A stretch of DNA of 64,000 nt from Psococerastis gibbosa (taxonomy: Eukaryota; Arthropoda; Insecta; Psocodea; Psocidae): contig OZ020489.1 of assembly GCA_963971405.1 (NCBI GenBank), forward strand, positions 16,580,290-16,644,289. Direction: 5' to 3'. The translations under genes were made by a program, and so were the position numbers. Positions 1 through 10,003 of this stretch are shown piece after piece (positions within the stretch are counted from its first letter, which is position 1; the number at the start of each line of letters is the position of its first letter). A model generated the notes under the pieces. That model was not told the origin of the DNA, ran no database searches, and saw nothing but the letters and a program-made list of their open reading frames with translations.

Positions 1-263
1 TTTAGAAAATATTTTGGCGCCTGACTTTTTTAATGACAACCGGCAGTGCCTCCGAATGCTGAGGTGGCGAGGCCACGAGTCAAACGTACTTATCGTTCCA
101 AAGTACGGTATTAACAGGGCGGATGAAGCTGGTGTGATCTAATATTATCATCAAGTGGAATTTGCCCACGGTACCATATGCGTACCTTAACCCATTGGTG
201 CTTAAATAACTCAAATAATAAATAACTGGCTGATCTGAAAACCGCCGTATCTATAATATAGTG

Positions 264-428
264 CAGCGGGCCGATTATGGCGATTGGTATTAACTTACTC
301 CTGGGGTTAAAACTGTAAACAAACAAATTTTGAAAAGCACTTTCCATTTTAAAATTAACTTGTTTACATTTTTAATACCAGGGTATTATATTGACCCCGG
401 TGTTAAAATCCGCATGATCGGGCCGCTG
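264..428. mobile_element. Short foldback element, same family as 40396-40888
   Basis: The ends form a long imperfect inverted repeat: CAGCGGGCCGATTATGG at the left, and at the right a sequence whose complement begins CAGCGGCCCGATCATG. The right arm (GGTATTATATTGACCCCGG, then TTAAAATC) closely resembles the right arm of 40396-40888. It has no coding capacity, and no clear target duplication is visible. I read it as a short internally deleted MITE; the superfamily is unknown. Confidence 0.6.
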
Positions 429-442
429 AAGTCTACTTACAA

Positions 443-690
443 CTGAGTTGCCTATTAGCAAAAGCAATCCTCTCCATTTTTTTAAGTTTTGAGATATTCG
501 CAACATTTTTTTTTATTTTTCAATACTCTATCCGATGAATCAGATATTGAGACGCGAAAGCAATTCTAATACTGTTAAAATTAGCTTTAAAAACTGTAAT
601 GTTATGGCGTTGCCGCACAGCAGTTTTTTGCGGTTTCTGAAAAATCGACCTGGGTGGACAGGATTGCTTTTGCTAATAGGCAACTCAACT
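443..690. repeat. Foldback (inverted-repeat) element
   Basis: Two arms of about 34 bp (443-476 and 655-688) are inverted copies with one or two mismatches. The core is GTTGCCTATTAGCAAAAGC and its complement, separated by about 178 bp. A 60-residue frame in the loop looks like chance. It abuts the preceding foldback. The element class is unknown. Confidence 0.6.
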
Positions 691-2186
691 GTTCGACCAT
701 GCCACGAAAGGGGTTAATTAAGCCTAAGACGTTGAGAGGTAGGCCAGGTGCTGCGTAGATTGCGATAAAGAAAAGAGTAGGTAGGTACGGTAATACATGT
801 TTTGCACGCCAAACCTAATTAAACAACAACAACACTCTAGCACAAATAACTCCTCCATTCTTCACCTTAACGAGTTCAAGCAGCACACACCAAAGTTAAA
901 TCTCGTCCGTAATTTAACAGATTTCACCTGGTAGTGCCGGAGCTAATGTATAAATTACCAAACTCTGAGTCTTAATTCTAAATTTTGAGTTTGAGGCGCC
1001 AGCCAACTTCCGAGTTATAGACATTAGCCCATTCAGCGATAGAACAGGAAAATTAAAAGTACGTGGAAGTTTTGCAAGTTTGCGTTTTAGTTACTTAACT
1101 CATTGTAAGGAAACACTACGATTGGATTTTTCAGATTTAAAATATTATTACTATTTTAGTAGCGTGTCGTATAGGTAGGTACTTGCCACTGTCACTAAAA
1201 AATTAGAAAAGAAAGAAGTTACAAAATGGTGTAGCCTCGATGGCTATTTGTTATCATAATTAAGACATCAACACCTAACCCAATGAACTGTATACCTTTC
1301 ACCAGTCTTTCACATTCTAAAGTCACTAAAGTATAAAAAAAATAGTGCTTTTCAGGTAGCCTACCGATCGTGTTCCACAGCCCATGTACAGTAGCCTACA
1401 TCAGTACATGTAGGTATAGGCTAGGCACTTGTTTGATGCATATTGGCGCTACCCCTAGGTCTAGTGTTTGAAGCCTCGGACATATTATATTTAATCCATT
1501 CCATTTATATCCAATATTGATAATACAATATTTAGCGCACAGACATTGTGGCGCCATGGCCACTGCTGTCTCGTCTATAGTTGGGAGTTTTTCTTCTACT
1601 GCTTTTGTTACCTAATAACTAAAGAATACACGTTTTCAGTTGAAATTAGAGCTATTAATTTGATTAACCTTAAAATAGAGCTATAGCATTATCATTCATC
1701 ATTACCATATTAGGTTATATATGGAATGCCAATCAATAGGTAGATACATTAATTATATGTCCAACCAAATTACCTATCGCTAAAAAAAATAGCAAATACT
1801 CAACTAATTTTATGACTTTGGACTTCCGCCCATGTAGGCGCCATTTTTAAGAGTTTTCTACCTTGCGACAAGTGGCCGGCAATATAAAGATGGCCGCATA
1901 GTAAATAAATAAAAAATAAGCCCATTGCTATATATACTCCTAGTCACTCATGAATCAAATATTCAAATATTTTCTCAGCGGTCGCGGTGGTGAGATAATA
2001 TGTTTTTCGAGTGTTGATTTAGAACGGAGAGGTAAACCTGTTTTCCTATTTACCTTGATTCTAGATAATGTTAGATTAAGATGGATTGAATGGTCTACCC
2101 TCAAGTGATGACTACTACGCGATGTGTTTGTGGTCACATCAAAATAGGGGATTATCCGGTACTACAATATTAATTGGGTGAGTAAG
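691..2186. other. AT-rich intergenic stretch, no gene seen
   Basis: Only short frames occur here. TAGGTA-type motifs recur, as elsewhere in the window. Near 1380-1425 a small palindrome is built on CATGTAC/GTACATG. No RNA gene or recognisable element was found. Confidence 0.5.
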
Positions 2187-2398
2187 ACATGTAGATTAGC
2201 GGTAAGGACTCTGGCTTTCACCCGCAAGGGTTATGGTTCGAGTCCCACACTTGCTACATTTTCTGGCCATGCTTCGGAGGGCATTAAAAGCGGGCGCGGT
2301 CCCGGGCCTTCCTATAGTTGAATGTAAGAGAGGGCTTTATACCCCATACCCCGCTAGGTTGGCTTAGTAATAAAACAAAAAGTCTTTATTTATTATTC
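2187..2398 (+). mobile_element. tRNA-derived SINE, family A copy 1
   Basis: A tRNA-like head with an A-box-like segment (TAGATTAGCGG) and a perfect B box (GGTTCGAGTCC near 2231) suggests an internal RNA polymerase III promoter. The body holds TTTCTGGCCATGCTTCGGAGG and CTAGGTTGGCTTAGTAATA, and the tail is AT-rich. Five further copies are listed in this window. Function in trans would need an unrelated LINE reverse transcriptase. Confidence 0.8.
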
Positions 2399-4261
2399 AC
2401 AACTGTTCAACTTACGCCTATAAGTTATTTGTAAGCTAATGAACCGAATTCAACCAATTGCAATGACAATTTACTGTATACTGCAGGGCGGTAGGCCCTG
2501 TTCAGGTCAGATTGTCTTCAAAGGTCTATTGCATTTCACAGTTCTATGCATAGTTGACATGTAGGCTAACTTAAAAGAATAAAGCTTATCGGCAAGTGCA
2601 GACATGATTTTCATCATAGGGTATGTCCCTTATACATTTTTTATTGTTAATTTATTATTATTACACTGTATATTAAATATAACTACCTATTGCATTACTC
2701 TTATAGAAAAGGGGTATATTGTTAATATAGTAGGCATCGACATTCAGCATTGCAATACAATCTTGCGAATTTATTAAATTGTAGGTGGGCATTGGTGCCG
2801 ATTTAACAATTTTGGGGAAGAAGGGTACAATCTTTAAGGGGGGTGGCCGCCCCCCCCCCAAATTTGGTAATTCTAGTGTAAGTAAATTTATTACATTATA
2901 GTTTCATCGATACTACATAAGTTTATTCTACGTCTGTTTTGTCTTTATTGTCTGTATTTTGACCAACAACTACCCCTCCCCCAAACAAATGAGCTGGATC
3001 CGTCCCTGCCCCCGGCGTTGGTAAGGTGTCAAAATATCCCTGCTGATCTAAGAAAAGTGCAACACGAAAGAAAAATCATAGAAAACATAAAAACCCACAA
3101 AAGAAAAATATGCTTCACAGGATTGAGCCATGTCCAAATTTGGAAATGTCAGTACAAGGTTTCCGGGGGAAATAACAACATCAATTTTAAAATATTTTGC
3201 CATCATTATTAAACTCACTTTGAAGTTTGATAAATTTATAAAGGTAATTTACATGCAAGAAGATAAATCAAAAAGCAGACTCAAAGTCAAAGTTTGAAAT
3301 GTAGGCATTTCCAACAAAATGACATCAATCCAAATAAATAACAATCAATACCGAAAGAGACATTCATCAAAAGTGAGAACAAAGACTTTTTGCCGTAATG
3401 ACTCGAGTTACTGCAAATGTTTCCCTCCCTCCAACTCTCTGAAAGAAGAGGCTGCATTTGTTAATTTGAAGACGCCAAGTTAGCTTTGTTGAAAATTTAC
3501 TAAGTCAATTTAAAGTACAGTAAATATACAAAACAAACTTACCACTTGAGCTTTAATATTTTTCAAACTTTCAACTGTCGGCGTAATACATTCAATTTCG
3601 ATCGAATGTTTGTGCCTTTACATTCCCTCGCATTCGCATAATCTTGTTATTCTTTCTCCGTCGGATTTTCAATGGTAAAAAGTGAATTCTAATGAAAGAG
3701 TATACCATACACATTTTCGGGTACAATATTACATAATGTTTTGTTAGATTCTCTTCTTAAAATAAGTATTTTCTCTGTATAATATTCTTTAATATATAAC
3801 ACAATAGGAATATTTTATTTTACGGACAAGAATATGGCATCCAAATAAATCCGAAATAATTGAAGGGGTAGAAGCCAATATGAACAAGTACTGTCAGGCT
3901 GATTTCGAGAAAAACGCATTTGAAGTTTGAAAGTCGGTATCCTTTTAACGGTGGATAATATTTCCAACCCCTTATAACACAGTAACTAGGTATTATGACA
4001 GAGATATACCGTTTAGCTGCTCACATAGTTTAAATCTCTCTAAGATTGTCATCAAAGTATGAAAATGTCACTTGGACACATTAATGGCTTCTAACCTCTT
4101 CAATTATAGATTCAAGTAAAATCTGGACTTGGTATCAGTCCAGGCATGGTTTTCTAAATGGGATTTCTCAGTATCTCCTAGTCTAGCTAACCGTTTGTGT
4201 TCCTGAACTTCTGCTAGTGACCGAGATGTTTCCCCTAAGTATTTTCAATCACATTCACAGG
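2399..4261. other. Intergenic, no gene seen
   Basis: AT-rich DNA with frames under about 65 codons. A run of nine C sits near 2851-2859, next to TGGGGAAGAAGGGTA on the left, and 2970-3010 holds GGATCCGTCCCTGCC. Both are typical of decayed MITE ends elsewhere in the window. Nothing firmer can be supported. Confidence 0.45.
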
Positions 4262-4915
4262 GTATTTCATAGACTTAGTAGTAGTAGTAGTGTTGTTCGC
4301 CGGGTTAATAACGACTTAGGCCTCATATTTGGGCCCATAGAGCGACCCCGACTTGACTGTCCTACGCCAGCCCTATTTCCTTGTAGAAGCAGTCCACAAT
4401 GGCCCCAAAGCTTAATGCCCCGGTGTGCCTGCCTGGGCTCCAGCATGGAAAATTCAAAATTCTTCAGTCTTGCTCGCCAAATCGCCGGACATTCCGCTAA
4501 AATATCCTGTCCCTTCTTCTTCCTCGCAGTACCGACACATATCGTTGATTCCACGAGAACCCCCATCTTGGATAGATGGTTCCGGAAAGGACCGTGTCCT
4601 GTAAGTAAAGCCGAGTTGATCCGTGTGCTATTTCTTCCGCGGGAGATGAATTTTAAAGCACTTTTCTTGCTGGGGTCCGCAAAACATAACTTGCAGTGGG
4701 CTAGGCCAGCCGACTTTCGCCATTCCTTTAGGAATCGCGCTTTTAGCTCCTCGTTAAAGTTTGCCCAGGCTATTGGAAGGCAGGGTTCCGGTACGAGTAG
4801 GTTGTTTCTTCATAGACTTATAGTTCCTAGTGCCATTCTTGTGATGCTTCGACTTGGTAACTGTAAGACTTTCCTAAGAGTTGACTTGGAGTTGACTTGG
4901 TTTCTAGAATAAAGG
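4262..4915 (-). pseudogene. Non-LTR retrotransposon, RNase H C-terminal remnant
   Basis: Read on the minus strand, two frames together give the C-terminal tail typical of RNase H-bearing non-LTR polyproteins. Landmarks are LLTGHGPFRNHLSKMG, then a CxxC knuckle (CRYCEEEEGT), then ILAECPAIWRARL in another frame. At least one frameshift therefore separates the knuckle from the downstream block. The family tail is normally a single open frame, so this copy is broken. The 3' end runs into a (TAC)n stretch at 4270-4285. A 3'-end fragment of the same family, in the opposite orientation, is at 53663-53775. The plus-strand 231-codon frame over the same bases is a shadow. Confidence 0.75.
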
Positions 4916-5029
4916 GTAACACTCTAGTGCACACTCCAAAACATTAAAATGTAGCTAGTACCTCTTGCTGGCTTCTAGGCGCTTCAGTTGCAACTACCCG
5001 TTCCAGTAGTTTGTTGTTGTAGATAGTTG

Positions 5030-5388
5030 TTGTTGTTTCTAACGCCTGCTTTCAGCATTTCTGCTTTCAGCAACCCTGTCAGCCTGGCGGGTAGAGTGAG
5101 TCTGTTTGTTAACTTGAGGCACCCTAAGGGCAGACTCTTTCACCTCGGGGAAAGGGGAGTTGACTAACAGGGTGGACCTCCTGATTATAGTGGATTCCGA
5201 ACCACTTGGGGAACATGGTAAAGTCACACGATTAAATCGGAGGTGACCAGGACTCGACTTATACTGCCTAAGCGCGTTATCATGTCCCACCAGGTTCCCC
5301 TGCCAACGCTGTGCACACTATCAAGTTTGCCGCAGTTTGAAACATGCTCTGCTCTAATGGAATCAACATGGTAAGGCCGTTGGCGATG
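5030..5388 (-). repeat. Dispersed retroposon-like repeat, family B copy 1
   Basis: About 350 bp, near full length. On the minus strand it runs from GCCAACGGCCTTACCATG to GCAGGCGTTAGAAACAAC and ends in a short (AAC)n tail, which suggests retroposition. Conserved blocks include CAAGTGGTTCGGAATCCACT and GTCAACTCCCCTT. Other copies lie at 6275, 25030, 39125, 53475 and 61715. No coding capacity is evident, so it may be a SINE or a retrotransposon 3' UTR. Confidence 0.75.
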
Positions 5389-6274
5389 TTGTAGGTAGTC
5401 CACCTCTGTCTATTGTTTTTTGGTTTAAACGTGATACATACAGCAAAATCTCACGGCATATCTCCGCATATCTCCATATCTCCCTAATTCTGCAAATCCA
5501 TCCTTGCAAAGAAGTTATAAAGTAGTTTTTGGTGACCTTCCAAGTGGATGTTCCGGACATTGGCCCGAAAATTTGCATAAAAGAGAAAGTCAGAAATTAC
5601 AGAAAGAACGACAAAAAAAATATTTTACAAGATACACAACCTCATCCCATTGTCATTTTAAGCAACAGAATATTTTCAAAGTCTGTCAACTTGGATTCAT
5701 TCCAGAGAGTTTGTCAACTTTGTAATAAGTTTTAAAAATGTTTCACTGTAGTGGGCTTCTTCTTGTTATTTGATATCTGATTCGTTTTTATTCTCCCTTA
5801 TGTTTCATAATTGAAATATTATTTCTATTGAATTAGAAATAAAATAGATGTGCAGCTAATGGAAGAAACTACGGAGTATCGACCGTCAAAGTGTCAAGCT
5901 TTGCTGAGTTCAATCCTGTAAGCACGTCGTAGCCAATGACTGCTGACTGCACAGCACTCGCGCGTCAGTTTGGCCACTGGTACTCGACTGGTCACACATA
6001 CACGTATACAGTAGTATAATTCATGGTGTTTCATTTCACCAACTCTCTGGGGTGATTATTTCTTATCAGCCCTGTTTAATTCTATCCCCTTGGCCGTATC
6101 TAAACGCAAAAACCCAAGGTTCGTATAAATAGGTATACTATGTGTCTATTGAGATCGATAATATTCAACCGCCCTCACTTCCAATTCTAGTGAACATTGT
6201 GCGGTCCGCAATATTTCAAATAACCTACTCAGGAAATTTCTAATTTACTTTGCGCACGACCTTGGAAAGTACCA
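5389..6274. other. Spacer between two oppositely oriented family B repeats
   Basis: Two overlapping short frames near 5504-5735 have no recognisable motif. No RNA gene or element was identified. Confidence 0.4.
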
Positions 6275-6625
6275 TCCTCACCTTGCCAACGGTCATACCA
6301 AGTTGAATCCACTAGAACAGAGCCTGTTAAAACTGCAGCAAACTTGGTAGTGTGCACAGCGTTGGCAGGAGAATATGATCATGATAATTAAGGAGTCTAA
6401 GTTCCTGTCGAGTCCTGGTCACCTCCGAATTAATCGTTTGGCTTTACTATGTTCCCCAAGTGGTTCGGAATCCATCATTATCAGGAGCTCGACCCTGTCA
6501 GTCAACTCCCCTTCTCCCTGAGGTGAAGGAGTCTGTCCTTAAGGTGCGTCAAGTTAATAAACAAACTCACTCCCCCCGACAGACTGGCAGTGTTGCATAC
6601 GGAAAGCAGGCGTTGGAATAACAAA
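6275..6625 (+). repeat. Dispersed repeat family B, copy 2
   Basis: Same sequence as 5030-5388 in the opposite orientation. It starts near CTTGCCAACGGTCATACC and ends GCAGGCGTTGGAATAAC. The two copies form a widely spaced inverted pair about 0.9 kb apart. Scattered substitutions show that it is not a recent duplicate. Confidence 0.75.
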
Positions 6626-7514
6626 AACACAAAACTATTTTCACGTGTATATTTGGAATTTCATGAAGTTCTTTTCACCGTTGACGATTAAATTACTAAT
6701 GATTCCGTTGAAGTAGAATATTAAGTTGATGTGACAAAATGAATTATTCTGCGATATTAAGAGACTATGAATCTCTGCCTCGTAGGTGTTCCTAATGAAA
6801 TGTTAGCTTTCCACGTGAGTTGGTATACGGTTTTGCCGAGGGAGCGATCAATCTTCCCCTAGTTCCCACTTAGGTACCTTTATAATGAACTTCACAGAAA
6901 TATTCGCCATATTAAGCGGTGAAATAGACCGTACCTTGTGACAATCCTCATGAATTTCCTTGTCGTGAAGGGTCTTTACTCAGCCACCTACTTTATCAAA
7001 ACCTAAATTACGAATTTATGAAATTATTTTCTCTGGAAAAGCTTATGAAACAACTTCTATCTTATTGCAAGGGTAATGCCATCTTCATATCTCAATTGCA
7101 ATAGAATGCTTCCTCTAATGCTATACTAAACAGGGTCGTTCACATAACTTTATGATACGTGTGTAAATATTTCCGTCACATAGACCACATACTTGCGTTT
7201 CTAATCTAAAATGTAATAATTACCCCTTAACAGCTCTCTGCTCATTAGATTTATAGTTATGCATATTGGTGTAAATAGGGGGGTTCCGGGGCCCCGCAGG
7301 TGCACCCGTAGCCCCCCCCCCCCCAGGATTTCTGGTGACAAAGACGTTATGTAGGCGAAAGGCATAGTATCCACAATAATGAAACGGAAATTAATTGTTT
7401 TATAATATTTTACATGAAAATATCATGAAAAAAAATCAACACATTGACCAAGTATTTTCACAAAAATATATATCTCAAGATGCTTAAAAACCGAATACAT
7501 CAGACCTATATTTT
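6626..7514. other. Intergenic, no gene seen
   Basis: AT-rich. A run of about 14 C at 7310-7323 follows GGGGTTCCGGGGCCCC, a GC-rich signature shared with decayed hAT-like ends elsewhere in the window. No gene is supported. Confidence 0.4.
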
Positions 7515-7805
7515 TTCAAAGTTTTTCTCTGGGGGAAACCCCTGTACTGTACTGTACCCTGTACTTCTTGCAAAATGCGTAAAATTTCACTAATTTGGGC
7601 CTATTTATCAGTTTTTTTCTCCGGGGGAGACCCGGGCCCCCCTTTCTCTAGGGTATAACATGCGCAAAACCTCACTAATTTGGGCCCATTTATCATTTTT
7701 GCCTCCGGGGGAGACCCCCAGGCCCCTTTCTGCAGGGTATAACATGCGTAAAACCTCACCAATTTGGGCCTAATTTTTCTCCGGGGGAGACCTGCGGGCA
7801 CCATT
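7515..7805. repeat. GC-rich tandem array, about four units of 77-90 bp
   Basis: Each unit has a CTCCGGGGGAGACCC core, then GGTATAACATGCGTAAAACC and CACTAATTTGGGCC. Units begin near 7522, 7612, 7696 and 7774, so unit length drifts. The CCGGGGGAGACCC core also occurs singly near 16900, 29390 and 55965 inside hAT-like or MITE repeats. The array probably grew from such an element. Confidence 0.7.
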
Positions 7806-8982
7806 CAGAACAGGTTCAGCAATTTAACCGTCATGCATATAGAAAATGACACGGCTAGGTCGCTTTCTAGAACTAGAACTTTCAGGAGATTAAAAACAAT
7901 TTTGTTTTAAATTTCAAAAACAAAAGTTTACTTTTTAATTTTTTTTTGTTTTACTGAACTTGAATAGTTTTGAGTGTAATGTATTTCATTCACATTAAAA
8001 AAATAAGATTTAAATAATAAAAAAGTCATATAATTTGCTAGGCAGACTTCAGAAGTGAATGAGTAATGAATCATAGTCTTGGGGCCCCCCCAAGAAATTT
8101 TGGGAATTCGGGAATTTACGCCAATGGTTAGCATGGGCGCTCCAGGAGGGAGGGGCAGGGCTGTGAACTAGAAAATTAGCAACATGCCGCTGTCAGGTGG
8201 AGTAGAAACAAAAAAACAGCAAAAAACGCCTTAACGGCCTCAATCTGATAGGAATTAAAAGGAAACATATTTCATTCATTTAAAAAGGTATTGCAAAAAT
8301 GTTCTTTGAACCCCAGAAAACTTTTAATTACTTAGCCTACTACACTATTTCCCCAGGACCCGGGACTTTGGTGTGATTTTGAAATCTAAACTTTACCACT
8401 GTTAAGATGCTTTTTCACCCCCTACTAAAAACATCCTTAGGCCCCCATCAGATCTTTTGAACTTGCCTCCTCCTGGAAGTAAGCTGCGGATGCTCTTGAA
8501 CATAAGGAGAAACTATTGAATTCAATTAACCAAATACCTGATGGAGGAAAGCAAAGTTTAATTGAAGTTGTAAATCGTTTGTAATATAAATTATTTGAAG
8601 AACTCATTTAAGTAAAAATTCATTAGCTGGAAGGAAAGGGTGTAGAAAATGCATTTTCTTCCATTTAAAAAACGGGAGACCTGGACACAGTGACGAAAGT
8701 AAGGGAGAATTCCCCTTTAAAATTTATTGTTAATTAGTTTTTTAACGGAAGTACGTGTAATAAAATTCCCGAGAGCTCGTAAACGTAAAAACGTTGATGC
8801 TGGAAAATTGCTTAGTTAAGCAAGGTGGCCTATTTTTAACAACTTTTATGACAATCTAAATTCAGAGAAGTCTTTAAACTTACGGTGTGATAATTGCATA
8901 ACCAATTAACATTGTCCGTAACTTTAGACTTTACTGAGACGTCCTTTTTATTAAGTCAACTTCCATGGTACTGATTAGTTAC
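7806..8982. other. Intergenic, no gene seen
   Basis: AT-rich with frames under 70 codons. GGGGCCCCCCCAAG near 8080 is the only notable motif and resembles MITE debris. Confidence 0.4.
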
Positions 8983-9385
8983 ATAAACTGAATGTCGGCA
9001 GAGAGACCGCAGCCCTGGTTACTGGTCATGGTTTGTTCAGAGCCCACATGGCCAAATGGGGTCATGGAGACCGTCTGCCGGCACTGCAATGAGTCCGAGG
9101 AAACAGCGGAACACGTGGTTGGCCACTGTCCAGCCCTGGCAGTCGCGGTTGGACCATTTTGGGGCTGCCTACATTGACCAGGTCAATCTGATTGACTTGC
9201 CATTGAAGGACATAGTTGTCTTTGCTTACAAGGTTAAGCTGCTGCTTTTCGTCAGTTATTAATTGGCAATGGTCATAATATGAATGGTTGGGGTACACTG
9301 ATGTGATCCCAATAATTATGCTGTTCAAAGGGTCCCCAGACCTATGCCGGCTCAACACTCTAAATAATAATAATAATAATCTTTC
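8983..9385 (+). pseudogene. Non-LTR RNase H tail, decayed copy with 3' UTR
   Basis: In two frames this matches the fragment at 9708-10003: ALVTGHG(L)F, then CRHCNES-EETAEHVVGHCPAL, then the tail block DQVNLIDLPLKDIVV. A frameshift lies after HCPAL. It continues into a 3' UTR and ends in a (AAT)n run at 9363-9381, as expected for a non-LTR element with a microsatellite tail. It is 5' truncated. Confidence 0.75.
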
Positions 9386-9707
9386 TTTCTTTCTTTTCCT
9401 TACCCAGCATCCCCTGGAAAAGGAGCATATATTTACAAAATACAATAGACAATAATGATACCACACCTCATCCCCAAGCTAAAGCTTGATTGGGACAAAG
9501 GATTTATACAGTGCTGCTAAAACAAGATATAATCATATTATTTTTTCTTATTTTAAAATAATAATTTTTATTATTTTTATTTCTGTTTTTTATTTACTTA
9601 CTTATTTTGTTTTATTTTTTATTTTTATTTTATTTTTTAAATGCTAATAGTCTGTTTTTATTATTATTCCCTCCCATTGACCAACCCTTTTTTTATCCCC
9701 GCTTTTA
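9386..9707. other. Low-complexity spacer
   Basis: A (CTTT)n stretch lies near 9382-9400, and 9536-9640 is strongly T-rich with TTTA/TTTT repeats. No gene was seen. Confidence 0.6.
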
Positions 9708-10003
9708 ATAAACTGAATGTCGGTAGAGAGACGGCTCGAACGACCGCAGCCCTGGTTACTGGGCATGGTTTGTTCAGAGCCCACATGGCCAAATTGGGTC
9801 ATGAAGGTCCTACCATCTGCCGGCACTGCAATGAGTCTGACGAAACCGCGGAGCACGTGGTTGGCCACTGTCCAGCCCTGTGGCGGGCGCGGTTGGACTG
9901 TTTTGGGGCTGCCTACATCGACCAAGTCGATCGGATTGACTTGCCATTGAAGGACATGGTTGTCATTGCTAACAAGGTTAAGCTGATGTTTTTCAACAGC
10001 TAA
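9708..10003 (+). pseudogene. Non-LTR RNase H C-terminal tail, open to its stop
   Basis: This fragment is open and ends at a TAA at 10001-10003. It begins near LNVGRETARTTAALVTGHG and continues with HMAKLGHEGPTICRHCNE, DETAEHVVGHCPALWRARL and a short tail. The CxxC...H...C arrangement is the knuckle that follows RNase H in I/R1-type elements. It is 5' truncated, so it cannot act alone. The Penelope-like reading frame begins within a few bases of its stop, marking a junction of two retroelements. Confidence 0.8.

Noticed and set aside
4217-4912. 231-codon plus-strand frame
   Set aside because: It is antisense to a recognisable RNase H tail on the minus strand; the plus-strand product has no motif.
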